64,000 nucleotides of DNA from the NCBI GenBank assembly GCA_025201805.1, contig MU619329.1:3001-67000 (forward strand), read 5' to 3'. Below are positions 1-11,532 of this stretch, in pieces. Source of the DNA: Parasitella parasitica (lineage: Eukaryota; Mucoromycota; Mucoromycetes; Mucorales; Mucoraceae). Numbering within the stretch: the stretch's first letter is position 1; every line of letters begins with the position of its first letter. Under the pieces are notes generated by a model that made no database searches, was not told the origin of the DNA, and saw only the letters and a list, made by a program, of their open reading frames with translations. Made by a program: the position numbers and the translations under genes.

Positions 1-205
1 CACTTTTTTTTTGAAGTTCCGCGAAAATTAATAATTTTTTTTTGCGTACTTTTTTTTTCCAAAAGTGCGAACTTAATTTGTGAAAATAGTGTACATGTCG
101 TACATAATGATGATAGGCCTATTACTAATGCAAACATCCCACTGATTATGATTTATTTTAAAGACTTATGATTTAAACTGTCGCGCAACAAAAGGATTTA
201 TAGTT

Positions 206-1147
206 TTAACGGCGGCCACTGTAATCATGGCCGGGCTGACCATGGCCATGCTGGCCATAACCAGGCTGGCCATAACCAGGCTGATTATAACCAGATTGAT
301 ACTGACCATAACCATGACCAGGAGTAGGGTTGTTGTCATAAGCTGAAGAAGTTTTTGGTGGACCATAGCCAGAGGGAGCACCATAAATAGGAGGAGAAGA
401 TTGACTGTAGCCAGAAGTATTTTGTTGGCCATATCCTGAACCGGCATTCGAAGCAGGACCAGCAATGTCTACAGGCTCAATAGTCCATAGCTGATTATCG
501 TTGTTCTTATCTTTACGCTTATACAAAATAACCTCTGTACCGTCTTTGCTAGAGCCGCCTTTAATGTCCAAGACAAGACGAGGATCAGCTAGACAATAGA
601 TAAAACCATCACGAAATCCCCATCTTTGGTTATGAGCCCTGATTTATCACAAAAGATAAGCAGCCAAACTCTATTTCCTTCAGACCAACAACTTACATTG
701 TACATTTACGTTCATATTGAACAATCTGTGAGTCAGACTGAAGGTCTCCTCCACGAATGTCCATGACTATGAATCATCATTATGCAGTTAGTATGTAACA
801 ATGCATGACCCTGTGATGTATTTTAGTATATACCTAATTCGGATTTTTTGTTGATTAAAAAGCCATTATCAGCACGCCAAAGCTACAGTGATAATGTTGA
901 GCGACAATAATACGCATTTCCCGGCGCATAGCAACTTACTTGGTTCTCACAGTCATTGTCAGGCTTTTTAGGCCAGATGATAACTTTAGAGTCGGGCTAC
1001 AATGATTATTATTTAATCTTACGTTTTTACGATAACGCGCGCCCTTTGTATACAACTTACAGTAAGTTCGCCCATGAAGACATCAATACACAAGTTTTTC
1101 TTCTTTGATCTGATAAAAAAGTATCCTTTTTCAGGGAAGCCGTTCAT
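206..1147 (-). CDS. Ricin B-type (beta-trefoil) lectin domain protein with Gly/Tyr/Gln-rich tail
   Basis: Five exons (1147-1061, 996-940, 882-834, 766-697, 638-206) join in frame into 231 residues. The first two thirds carry three beta-trefoil repeats with QxW-type ends (ENQLW, HNQRW, DNQLW) and typical strands such as SKVIIWPKK and LVLDIKGG. This is the sugar-binding fold of ricin B lectins, which is expanded in mucoralean fungi. The last ~75 residues are low complexity, with repeated GYGQ and GQPG steps. I see no signal peptide, so the protein is probably cytosolic; the ligand cannot be predicted. Donors are GTAAGT except GTATAT at intron 3. The fold call is firm; the biological role is unknown. 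Confidence 0.85.
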
Positions 1148-1292
1148 GATGATAAATATTTACACAAATATAAAATTGTAAAGAAAGAAAAACAAAGATT
1201 TGAAATTATGCGGGAGTCTTTAAATACGCAATTAAACATCGCTAGTTCAACTTTAATCAGATTACAATAAACTGGCTACCACCGTTTTTCTT

Positions 1293-3296
1293 TTAGATGC
1301 AATTTTCCATCAGACTATTTGTTTCAGTTTCATCCAAGCAGAGCAGTTTGGCAAGGATTGGCACCATGGCCTACAAAAGAGAGAAAGGGCAATGATATGC
1401 GCAGATTAATGCCAAATGATGATTTAGGCCACTGTCTCGACATTGTACCTGCTTGTTTTCAGACATTAAAAACTTGACAAGCACATTTTTTAAGTACTCA
1501 ACATTCATGTCTTGGCGTTTTTCAAAAGCATCAATTTTTCTATTTTTACGTACGAAATGTTAACAGAAATTATTGTGGAATACTATGTTGACTTGCCTTA
1601 ATTCGTCTTTAAGCACCTAATAAACAAGTCGGTTGTTTTAAGCCATGGCTTGCATTTTATGTCAGCAACATACCTTTTCTTGCGTTTGTAGCGCTGTAAT
1701 CTTATCTTGGCTTTCGTAAAGCATTTCGCTTAATCTTTGCACTTGTTTTTCTAAGCCAGTACGTTCATCTGGTATTTGACGTGACACAAGGGGTGAAAGT
1801 AAAGAGCTCATGGATGCATAGACATCCGGAGGTGTAGTTGTTGTATTAGTCGTAGTGGTCGTAGTAGTAGTGGTGTTAGTTGCTGCTATATTTGAAATTT
1901 CCATGCTATGTTGCTGCTGTTCTGGCAATTCAACGCTTTCGGGATGAGGCAATGTTGGCTTGAATATAGTGAGCTTTTCAATTTCGTTGTCTTTCATCAC
2001 TAGCTGCTGATGTAAGGCATCGTTTGCTTTTTGCAATTCCTGCAAACGCAAATGCAAGGGCTCTAAACTGTTTTCAGAGGATCTAATTTGATCAACGTAT
2101 TTAGACTGTAGTGCAGTCAATTGTTGGGTTGATTGATGGAGCTGCTTGGTCATGGCTTGTAGCTCTATAGTATTAATCAAACATTTTTAGCCCATTTGTT
2201 TCGTGTGAACACAAAGCACTCACTGGTTTCCAAAGTGGCTTTATCAGCCAGAGACAATGTTTCTCGTTTAACAAGGATGTGTTGCTTTGACTCCAATTCA
2301 TTGAGTCGGTCGATTGTTTTTCTAAGATCGTGTTCAAGCAGTGATTGCTGCTCTGCCTTTTCGTGTTGCTCATGTTCGTATTTGGTTTTTTCTAGTTCCA
2401 TCTGCTCGACAAGCATCTGTAATTGAATGATCCGACTAGTATCACTCTGCTTTTCCTTATTTTTCTCAAGTAGAATGTGAGCTCTCTTTTTGTATTGCTC
2501 ATAATCATTTTTAGTTTGCTCTAATTGAACCGAAACTTGCCGATTCTTGGCTTCTAAACGCTTGATTTCGGTTCCATAGAATGTCTTTGTGCTAGTATCT
2601 TCAGTATTCAGTTTCTCTATCATTACTGCAGTGTCTCGAGTTAGTGGCAGCAGCAGCATTAGCAGCAGCAAAATAAAACTTACATTGCTGTGTCTCTGAT
2701 GTTGCTTTGTAAGATTGCTCGCTTTGTTGGCATTCCTCCAGTTCTGTCTTTAACTTGTCAATTTCGACGGTTTTGGACGCAATGCTCACGCGGTAGTTAT
2801 CGATATTTTTGGATGCTTGACCAAAGATTTCTACAGGTACTGTTAGCCTTGGGTCTTGTTCAAGCTAATCTTGCTTTACCTCGCATTCTTCTGAGTTTTT
2901 CCTCATATTCATCTAGCACACGGGCAAAACTTAACTTCAAGTCTATCAAAATACATAGTAATATATACTTGTTTTGGTAGCTAATGTCTCTTGCAGCTTC
3001 GAATGCTCAGCTTTTTGGTGCGTTAATTGGTATTTTAGGTCTTTTACTTGCTCTTGGAGCTGAAAGTTGGTTTTATCTGATTCTCGCATCATGTTGGGTG
3101 AGCTGGAGCCTCCAGACGTTGGCTTCTGCTGTTTTCATTTATTACGTGAATACAGACGAGATCAAAATTGCACTCTTGCTACTTTACTGACCTTGAGTCG
3201 AGATCTGATTGACTCGAGCTCTCTTTCTATTCTCTCGACTTGTTTTTCTGCTCTCAACGCTCGCTCTTTGTCCGTTATTGTGCTATTGTCTGCCAT
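1293..3296 (-). CDS. GRIP-domain golgin (coiled-coil Golgi tether, Imh1/golgin-245 type)
   Basis: Nine exons (3296-3192, 3128-2969, 2942-2880, 2839-2684, 2625-2224, 2164-1674, 1616-1597, 1539-1449, 1370-1293) give 521 residues with consistent phases. Most of the protein is charged heptad-type coiled coil rich in E, K, Q and L, broken by a short threonine run. The last ~60 residues are a GRIP domain: KDELRKIDAFEK, then MNVEYLKNVLVKFL, then PILAKLLCLDETE. The GRIP tyrosine (in EYLKNVL) that contacts Arl1-GTP is kept. GRIP golgins dock on the trans-Golgi through Arl1 and tether vesicles. The intron at 1596-1540 uses a GC donor (AAG then GCAAGT). The acceptor at 3129 is a NAGNAG site that could add or drop one Gln. 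The paralogue (Imh1, GCC185 or golgin-97 type) is not resolved. Confidence 0.85.
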
Positions 3297-3451
3297 ATAA
3301 GGTGTATCCCAATCAAAAGGACAATTATTCAGGCTGAACATGTTGAAGTAGGACAGCCACTAGTCATATTAACAAGCCACTGTTTGCATGATCAAAATAT
3401 TTTCTTGAAGGATTATCTTTGCAGGCGTTTTCTCTCTTATAAAACAGAATA

Positions 3452-4287
3452 ATGAAGGCACCTACATCTCAAGATAACATATGGATAGCAGCTGGTAGGT
3501 TTCCGTCTGGTTTGGTATGAATCAACGACTAACACTACGCTAAGGTGATGGCCAAGTTGACCGAGTGAGAGTAAGCGCATCAATGCACATTTATTAAATC
3601 ACGCAGTAATATGTATACTCATACTCCATTTCCAGGAATTGCTAGAAAATGGTGTTGAAGCTGGAGCCCACGACGAGTTTGGATATACTGCTATGTATGT
3701 GCTTACTGCCATTGATCTGATTTTATCCTTACACCTCTTGATATAGGCATGCCGCCGTCTCTTACAACCAAATTGAAATGGTTAAATTTTTAATTGACAG
3801 TAATGTCAACGTCGATATCGAGGACTTTGAGAAAGATACACCGCTCTATGTTGCTGAGAACGTCGAAATGGCACAGCTTTTATTAGACAATGGTGCTGAC
3901 CCCAAACATACTAACGAAGATGGCATCACACCCGCAATGGCAGCTTATGAAGAGGGTTGGGAGGAAGTTGCGCAGCTATTAGCCAGTATTACAAAGGAAG
4001 TTCTCCCTAGCAAAGAACAAGAGATTGACCCTCTGGCATATATTGAGCAAGAAGACGACGAAGCAATAGCAACAGCAACAGAAGTTGAAGTTGAAACTAT
4101 TGCTCAAACAACACAGCCAGACAGCAATATTCAAGACCAAGACGAGATGAGCGAGGAATTATCAAGTAAAATGCAAAATATCATGAAGCACATTGAAGAA
4201 CAAGGTGGAGTAGCAGATGAAGACGAGCTTCGAGAACTAGTTGCCAAAATGCTGTTGGATGAGATGCAACAAAAGCTGGATAAATAA
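3452..4287 (+). CDS. Small ankyrin-repeat protein
   Basis: Four exons (3452-3494, 3545-3570, 3636-3694, 3747-4287) give 222 residues. The N-terminal half has ankyrin repeats: NIWIAAGDGQVDRVRELLENG, then DEFGYTAMHAAVSYNQIEMV, then a third copy with TPLYVAENVEMAQLLLDNGAD. The C-terminal half is acidic and ends in a Glu/Lys-rich amphipathic stretch. The layout resembles the short conserved fungal ankyrin protein typified by budding yeast YCR051W, of unknown function. It is transcribed away from the golgin gene, with only 155 bases between the two starts, so they may share a promoter. Start choice: the ATG at 3452 directly precedes the conserved first repeat. Function is not assigned. Confidence 0.85.
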
Positions 4288-4789
4288 AAACTGTACATTA
4301 TTACTATTGAATCATTAGCGTTGATGTTCTGGCTAGAGCTAATGGGAATGCCGCATAATACACATAATTGCGCTTGGAGGTACACACATCTATGAGCATC
4401 CAACCAAGATAACCTCAGGAGGTTGAATATTGCTTCAAATTTTAAATGCGGGGCTTCTACCTAAAAAGGAGTGAAAAGGATCATTGCCATCTGTAATTGC
4501 TTAGGTAAATGCTTTTGTCGTATATGTTTGTTGTATCACTACATGAATGTGATATAAAGACATGTGAGTGAGTAATATGACTCTGGATATTATTATTACC
4601 AAACGTTTGATGTATATACTCCATCATTTAAATGTAGCGTAAATGAACATTGCTGCTTCAACGGAGTCTCACAGTGAAAAAGCACATGTAAATTTTTATT
4701 CCGTTCTTTTTTGTGCTTCTTCTCCTTTTCTCTTTTACCCTTTTCTTGTGCATACATAAAAAAACAAAAAAAAAAAAAGAGCAAAAGCA
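4288..4789 (+). other. Intergenic gap between ankyrin gene and CDK gene
   Basis: About 500 bases, AT-rich, with an A-rich run (4758-4778) just before the kinase start. I see no conserved reading frame or RNA gene here. It should hold the ankyrin gene's 3' end and the kinase promoter. Confidence 0.5.
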
Positions 4790-6294
4790 ATGGATAAATA
4801 TCAAGTAAGATTGGCATTTGATAGCCATGTATTTAACTCTACTAAATTCTAAGATATACACATAGAAAATTGAAAAACTTGGAGAAGGTATAGTAAAGAA
4901 ATTATAACAAAAAAAAGCACAAAGAGAGGCTCCAGCCTAACATTCTTTTTTTTCTACAAAGGTACCTACGGCATCGTGTACAAGGCGCAGAACCGCGAAA
5001 CCAACCAAGTTGTCGCTTTGAAACGTATACGTTTGGACAATGAAGAAGAGGGCGTAAGTCTGCTGCTTTCACTTATCTCTTTTCGTATCTCGAATACTGA
5101 TCTTACTTTTTAGGTGCCATGTACAGCCATTCGAGAAATATCTTTACTAAAGGAATTAAAACACTCCAATATAGTTACGTATGTGTGAAGAGGAGATAGG
5201 GCAGGATTTTAATGAATGTATGACTAAGCACCATGTAGATTATACGACGTTGTGCACACAGAAAAAAAGCTGACACTTGTATTCGAATATATGGATTCAG
5301 ATTTGAAAAAGTTTTTGGATTCGCATGGTGGTGATATTGACATTCAAACCGTCAAGGTATTTATTAGACAGAGTCTTGCCATTGTAATTGTGGTCTAAAC
5401 TTCAGCGCTTACTGTAGCATTTCATGTATCAATTGTTGGAAGGAATCGCATTCTGTCACTCCCATCGAGTTTTACATAGAGTAATATCTTCACTGGACCG
5501 CGCGAAAAATTCGAGTCATGCGCGCTAACCAACTATCATATAGGACTTGAAACCACAAAATCTTCTAATCAGCAAAACAAATACAGTAAGTTTGGTTGCA
5601 ATCGAGAGAGACCCAGGAAAAGAGAATAACAACATTGTTCTATCGCTGTAGAAGGGCGAGTTGAAACTGGGAGATTTTGGACTTGCAAGAGCATACGGAA
5701 TTCCAGTCAGAAGCTACTCTCATGAAGTTGTAACCCTGTGGTATCGTGCGCCTGATGTGTTGATGGGTTCGCGTCAGTATTCGACGTCTATTGATTTATG
5801 GTCTGCAGGATGTATTTTTGCAGGTAAGAACATGTGGTATCAGTGCTTGTAAGTAGTAATGTATTGACTAATTCGGTTACTCGGCATAAACTCCAGAGAT
5901 GGCGTCTGGCAGACCTTTGTTCCCTGGTAATTCAATTTCTGATCAGTTACAGAGGATATTCAAAGTATTAGGCACCCCAACAGAGGAAACGTGGCCCGAA
6001 ATATCACAACTTCCAGAGTATAAGCGTGATTTCGAAATCTTCCCCAAAATACAGTTGGAAACACTGCTACCTAAGGTGAATCATCTCGGTATTGATCTTT
6101 TAAAACGTCTGCTTGAATACCCACCCAAAAAGCGTATCTCAGCAAGCGATGCACTGCAGCGTAAGTAATAATGTTGTCAAATTACAACGACTCACTAATA
6201 TAAGTGCATATTAGATCCTTACTTTGATGAGCTGCGGAAAAAAAAGTCGACATCTACTACAACCGCTTCCACAACTGATAATCTAACAAAGTAG
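4790..6294 (+). CDS. PHO85: Cyclin-dependent protein kinase, CDK5/Pho85 family
   Basis: Ten exons (4790-4804, 4866-4887, 4962-5053, 5114-5178, 5239-5356, 5418-5480, 5544-5585, 5652-5823, 5897-6160, 6215-6294) give 310 residues, about CDK5 length plus a short Ser/Thr tail. Visible kinase parts: Gly-rich loop [15 protein letters not shown] with the ATP lysine, the cyclin-binding helix PCTAIRE at residues 45-51, HRDLKPQN (about 124-131), DFG (about 147-149), [17 protein letters not shown] and [19 protein letters not shown]. These match CDK5/Pho85 kinases, which pair with Pcl-type cyclins and link nutrient and polarity signals. The helix reads PCTAIRE rather than the PSTAIRE or PSSALRE usual in the family. 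It converges with the dehydrogenase gene, 81 bases between stops. Confidence 0.93.
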
Positions 6295-6375
6295 TAGATT
6301 AGAAATATCAAGTATATGATTCTTTATCCCCCCTGAACAAGCTTTTATATTTTTATTATATAATAATAAACGCAC

Positions 6376-7702
6376 TTATGAACGAATCAAAGAATAAACA
6401 TGTTCTGCAATTGCGAGCGAAGATGTCAGACCAGGACTTTCAATACCAATCAGTGTGAAAAAGTTGTCATAACCAGAATCGCTCTCTTCTTTGATTATAA
6501 AATCTTGGAATGGTTCACCAGGGCCGCTCAGCTTGGGTCTACGATCAGACATATATTATTAACATCTGATCCAAGTGTTTACATGTACGTCTATCTTTCA
6601 ACGTGATGTTTACCTAATGCCCGAGTAATCCGCATGAAGCTTATCCTTACTCAAGCAAGGCAGATACGAATTGATTGCATCCACAAAGGCTTCTTTTTTC
6701 TGGTCGTCGTCTGGCACGCTGTAATCATAAGGGTTATCAATATACTGGACATCTGGCCCAAATTTGATGCCACCTGCCATATCTAATGTCAAATGAGTAC
6801 CGAGGCCAGCCAAGTTTTTTTCAGGGCAAGGATAAATCAAGTGATTCACCTGCAGTGGAGCATTGTAGGCGTAGTAGTGGCCTCTGGCATAATATAATCT
6901 GTGTGGTCTGGCCAATGGAAGCATATTACTCACTTTGTCTGCGTGTAGACCGCCAGCATTGAAGACTCTTCTAGCTAGCACGGTGGTGGTTTCACTAGGT
7001 GTTGCCAGTTCTAGCACAAAGCCATCTCTGGAAGCTTTTGAAATCGATTTAACAGCTGTGCAAAGTGCAACATTCCCAACAAGAGATATCTTCTGTTCCA
7101 AGTAACTCAAAAAATGATGCGAATCAATGATGCCTGTAGATGGGGATACCAAGGCAGAGTGCAGCCTAATATGGGGCTCCTGTGCTCTTGCCTGCTTCTG
7201 ATCGATAAAGTAGGTTTCGATGCCTAAACGACGAGCCTTGTCATGTACGCCCTGCAAATAGCAATGCTGCTCTTGATTTTGGGCAACAATCCACTTGCCT
7301 AGCTTTCGATGAGGGATATCTACAGTCTCAAACAGTTTGTAGAGCATGCGGTTGCCTTGAATGCAAAGCTTTGTCTTTAAACTATTCTCAGGGTAGTATA
7401 GACCTGCATGAATCACTTCACTGTTTCTTGCACTTTTTTTTTGTTCGTATAAGTCGATCAATCTTATGCGGCACCCTTTTAAAAAAATACCTTGTCTCTT
7501 CTCCAATACGTACATTTTTCTCGACCACAAATGTAGTTTCGTTGGGTCGTTCTCGAGTTAATTTCTCGCCAATGGCTAACCCAACAACACCAGCACCTAT
7601 AACTATATTATCAACTTCAAGTTCGGGCGTCCGTATAGTAGAGAAGGCTCTCCAAGGAGCACATAGTGCTGCAGGTTTTGCCAGGCGATAGATCCTTTGC
7701 AT
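6376..7702 (-). CDS. FAD-dependent L-2-hydroxyglutarate dehydrogenase-like oxidoreductase (probably mitochondrial)
   Basis: Three exons (7702-7491, 7426-6614, 6538-6376) give 395 residues. An N-terminal Arg-containing, acid-poor presequence (MQRIYRLAKPAALC) suggests mitochondrial import. It is followed by the dinucleotide-binding motif VIGAGVVGLAIGEKL. Then come NSEVIHAGLYYPENSLK, the conserved substrate-side segment of the L2HGDH/DAO family, and late motifs FNAGGLHADKV, GLGTHLTLDMAGGIKFGPD and DNFFTLIGIESPGLTSSLAIA. The family oxidises L-2-hydroxyglutarate to 2-oxoglutarate, a metabolite-repair reaction. The length is slightly shorter than the human enzyme (about 460). A related FAD hydroxy-acid oxidase is possible, but the motif set fits L2HGDH best. 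Confidence 0.85.
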
Positions 7703-8735
7703 ATCAGATAGTGTAATATTATACCAATGTGGGTAATTGGGTACTTTGCAGCAGGAAGCGAACCGAAATATTTCAAATAACGGTATCTTAAGAAACTAGT
7801 GACTGATATGATTATACCCCTCTTTGATATGCGATTTCACGACACATCCGTACATGACATTTTATCAAATGTACATACACTGATCAATTACTGTATCAGA
7901 GATTTTAACGTTACATAATTTTTATGCTTGACAAAAGTAAATGCTTGCACAACAGAAACTTTGCATTTCTCTCCTTACGTAAATATCAGTTCAAAGTGTT
8001 CCATTATGACACATATTTACCACTTGTATTATTTAATTAAGGTGTCATTTTTTAGTCGACAATCACATTTGCTTTAATCATTGTTTACTCGGGATAGATG
8101 GCCACAAGTTTCTCTAGACTTTGTATCAATAGGTGAACAATCAGACTTGTTAGATTCAAGTTGCTGAAATAGTATCAAACAAATCGAAAATTTGGGTTTT
8201 TTTTTATTTTTGTTATCTCAAGACAACCTAATACAAGTTAACTGGTAATAACGAACATATAACATAACGTAAGCAGAGCTGCAAGAGATTATGAGGTCTC
8301 CATTAGGGGCCAATTCGCAGGGCAGCTCATGATTTAGAATTACTATGCTCTTTCGTCATTTCTTTATAAAGGTAATTTAAACATTATTATCTTGTCTATC
8401 AACTTATGTATGCCCTATCCAAAGAAATAACAAATGAAACTGTAGAGCACTAGCTAAATAGACGCCCACACAACTGTATCTTGCATGTCATCATTAGAAG
8501 ATCCATAGATACAAACAAATCGCTCCACAGCATACGAATATTTAAATTTTTTGTGAGGATGATCCGATTTATGCATATTAAAGTTCTTTAAATGTCATAT
8601 TTTATTTATGGAGTATTTTTACTCTCATGGCTGTGATAATGCAAGCTTGATCTTTGCAAAGACTTTGGGGAGTATAAATGTGATATGAAAAAAGTCAAAA
8701 AAAAATTTTTTGCCTTTTTTTTTCCACTCCACATC
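7703..8735. other. Intergenic region, divergent promoters
   Basis: About 1 kb between the divergent dehydrogenase and La genes. AT-rich, with no conserved frame, tRNA or clear repeat seen. Several short poly-T runs (for example near 8199-8215) are present. Confidence 0.5.
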
Positions 8736-10155
8736 ATGTCAAAAGATATCAAGACTACCATGGATGAACCCATCAATGAGGCCGAAGCCTCCCAAGTTGC
8801 CTCCAATACCCAGCCTGTCATTAAGGACGAACCCATGGAGGAGTTACCGTCCACTGAGGCTACATCTCCCATTGCCGATGATACCGAGCAACCTCCTAAT
8901 GTACATCAAGTACTTCGTCAGCTCTTGGCTATTTTTGATCCTGAAAATATAAAAAATGACAACTTTTTCAGGGAACTAGTTGAAAGAGACCCTGAGCATT
9001 GTAAGGTTCCAAGCGCAATTTATCAGCTAGTTGATTTTATTAACTTGATTTGATCAATGACAATTTAGGGATTCCCATCAAGAAGCTTTCAATGATTAAA
9101 CGTTTCAAAGAAATAATTGATGGCGATGCTAGCTTATTTGCGAAAGCTGCTGCTCTTGCTCCTCAAGATTTTGAAATTGACGAAAACAAGACTAAATTGC
9201 GTTGTATCAAAAAGGAAGAAACAGAGATTATTAAGAAAGATGGTCATGCAGAAGATGCTGATAGAAAAACTGCTCATAACCGACAAGTCATAATTGATCA
9301 TTTCGAAGCTCAAAACAAACGCTCCATCTATTCCGTAAGTGTCGTCTGAACTATACACGCATGTTATAAAGTTTATTCATCTGCTATCGATTTCAGAAAG
9401 GTTTCCCTGTGGATCCTGAGCCAAGCGAGACCGAATTAAGTAAATTTTATGGAAAATTTGGTCGAGTTTTATCTCTTCGACTTCGTCGTGAAGGAAAGGG
9501 CAATAGACGCAACGAAGGTGCGTTCAAAGGCAGTATTTTTGTTGAATTCGAAACGCTGGAGATCGCACAAAAAGCGGTGGACGAAGCAAAAGAATACAAT
9601 GGCTCGGAATTGTTGAATATGATGAAGGCGGATTATGTCGAGATAAAGCGTGTAGAAAAATACAGTGATTGTACATTCAGCTTTTCAAATGTTGCTCACC
9701 GCCATCTTGTGGAATACTCTAATGCAGAAGAATATGGATTCAAGGATATCAAGGAGCTTGTTAAAACTGTGGCTAAAGTAGGTCGGCTAGAACCTTTGGA
9801 CAAGGAGGGTTGCGGTGTATTCGAATTGTTTAAAACAACTCCTGAAGAATTTCTGGCATCATTGAAGGACCAGAAGCTCGAAGACATCAATTTTTGTCTT
9901 GTAAGCGCTGCTGCCCGTAGTCATTTCAACAAAATTCAGAAAGAAGCTGCCAAAAGTGGCCGAGGCGGTCGTGGTGGCCGAGGAGGTCGCGGTGGAGGGA
10001 GAGGAGGACGAGGTGGTCGTCATAGTAACCAAAAAGCAGACAATAGGGATGGCAGAAAAAGGGGTAACGATAACCCTAACAATGTTGAGATCAATAAACG
10101 TGCTAGAACTGTTGTTGAGATTAAAGCAAGCGCAATTGCACCACCCACCCGATAA
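8736..10155 (+). CDS. LHP1: La ribonucleoprotein (Lhp1/Sla1-type RNA chaperone)
   Basis: Three exons (8736-9000, 9069-9334, 9397-10155) give 429 residues. Order: acidic N-terminus, La motif (about 57-140), RRM1 (about 150-250; KRSIYSKGFPVDPEPSETEL and GSIFVEFETLEIA), a C-terminal RRM-like domain (about 270-370) and an RGG tail of about 20 GR/RGG steps ending in a basic stretch. La proteins bind UUU-OH ends of Pol III transcripts, protect pre-tRNA and act as RNA chaperones in the nucleus. An upstream in-frame ATG at 8685 would add a KKVKKKFFAFFF-like leader; I prefer 8736 (MSKDIKTT). In the La motif the two adjacent tyrosines that stack on the RNA end in human La are Ala65 and Ile66 here, while Gln62, Phe67, Asp75 and Phe77 are kept. 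Confidence 0.88.
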
Positions 10156-10605
10156 CAAATAGATTTAATAAAACTGACACTTTTAATAATGTAGCACGAT
10201 CCCTAATTTTTCTTTCTTTCTCTTTATATATTCCCTTGCAAATGAAATGAAATGTAACAAAACTAGTCCTTTTGTATGAAAATTAATTACGCAAAACTTT
10301 GTAGCACCAAGCCTTTTTGTTTTGCGTTGATTTGGTGTAACGAGATCCTCAAAATATAAACCAAGATTAGGATTAAAATGTCTGAGTATATGTGTGCATA
10401 CAAAAAAAAAGTTTATTGCAGTTTAGTATTTAATAGTATATATATAGCATTGAATAAAGTGTGTGAATGTATATAAAAGTACATATAATAAAAAGAAAGA
10501 AAATAAGTCGTGAAGAATCATAATTTAGAGAACGAAAGAAAATGAGAGAAATGCATATACATGTAGGGATTATTTGACAGCGTATAGAGAAAAGGTTGAA
10601 TTTTT
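10156..10605. other. Convergent intergenic region
   Basis: About 450 bases between the stops of the La and zinc-finger genes; AT-rich 3' ends with possible AATAAA-like signals (for example 10167-10173). I see nothing else. Confidence 0.45.
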
Positions 10606-11178
10606 TTAGACATATTCTTGATAATAAGCAACTGGTTGTTGGTTGATCCATTTACTATTAATAGTATTTAGTGGAGGAAGAGAAATTGATTGTTGGTATT
10701 GAGGAGGAGGAGGAGGGGGAGGGCTTCCACTGCCACAGCTGCTGCTGCTATCAGTGCTAGAAGATGAAAATGAAGATCGACCTCTTCTGCTTGTATGTTT
10801 CAATGGATATAAAGACAGGGATCTTTCTTGTGTATAATAATTATATTGACATTCTAATGGCTGTTGTGAATATTGATGATAATATTGATAATGGTAATGG
10901 TGATGTCTTGATCTTGATGACATGTGGGTACGATAATGCTGCATCATATTATCTTGACGAGAGAATCGACTCGGGCATCCAGGATACAAGCAATGAAAAT
11001 TTTTTTCGCCTGTGTGAATACGATGATGTCTTGCTAAATGGCCACTTGTAGTGAAGCTCTTTTGACATCCAGGCTCTGAACAATGATATCTTTTCTTTTG
11101 TGGCTGCTGTTGATGTTTTGATGAATCATCGTTTAATAGATTGACTTGTCTTCCTTTAGAGTTTGTGATAGAGAGCAT
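10606..11178 (-). CDS. C2H2 zinc-finger transcription factor, Nrg1-like
   Basis: A single exon of 190 residues. Two adjacent C2H2 fingers lie at about residues 31-86: [12 protein letters not shown]...HLARHHRIH, linker TGEKNFH, then [16 protein letters not shown]...HYRTH. The TSGHLARH and [13 protein letters not shown] helices closely match fungal Nrg1/Nrg2 repressors, which bind AGGGG/CCCT-type sites in glucose and stress regulation. The rest is low complexity: His/Tyr/Gln-rich, then a Ser-rich run, a proline run of seven and a Gln-containing tail. No intron seen. Its own upstream region carries a TATA box and an AGGGG site. Being an Nrg1 orthologue is an inference from the fingers alone. Confidence 0.85.
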   Translation of the reverse strand: MLSITNSKGRQVNLLNDDSSKHQQQPQKKRYHCSEPGCQKSFTTSGHLARHHRIHTGEKNFHCLYPGCPSRFSRQDNMMQHYRTHMSSRSRHHHYHYQYYHQYSQQPLECQYNYYTQERSLSLYPLKHTSRRGRSSFSSSSTDSSSSCGSGSPPPPPPPQYQQSISLPPLNTINSKWINQQPVAYYQEYV

Positions 11179-11253
11179 GGCTTTCGATTGGTTTTTTTAA
11201 TTGAGAGATATAAGGATAGAGAGAAGAAAAAGTAGCAATCGATTTAGATGCTG

Positions 11254-11273
11254 TATTTATACACATTTCCCCT
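11254..11273 (-). promoter_or_regulatory. TATA box and AGGGG (stress/Nrg-type) site upstream of the zinc-finger gene
   Basis: On the minus strand TATAAATA sits at 11261-11254, about 80 bases before the ATG at 11178, with AGGGG at 11273-11269 just upstream. AGGGG is the core bound by stress-response and Nrg-type zinc fingers in yeast. Self-regulation is possible but is only an inference. Confidence 0.4.
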
Positions 11274-11532
11274 GTGTAGCATAACTAAATGTTTTATCCT
11301 CCCACCACTCACCCCCCCCCCTTTTTTTTTGCCCCACTTGTAGAATTGGTGTATAACAAACCTAACAATATTTTGAGTGCCAACTCCCTTTCATCTAAAA
11401 ACAGAGTGTGCACGCACTGATCTCAGACTTGTATAAAAACGTGGTTGAAAACATGTATTACAAAAGTAACCCTGCAGAGCAAAAAAAAGGAGATGGTTGA
11501 TTCCAAGAAGCTTTTTAGCAATGTATAAGATT

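Noticed and set aside
9859-10158. Minus-strand frame opposite the RGG tail of La
   Set aside because: It arises from the Gly/Arg repeat codons read backwards (Ser/Thr/Ala runs); no independent evidence.
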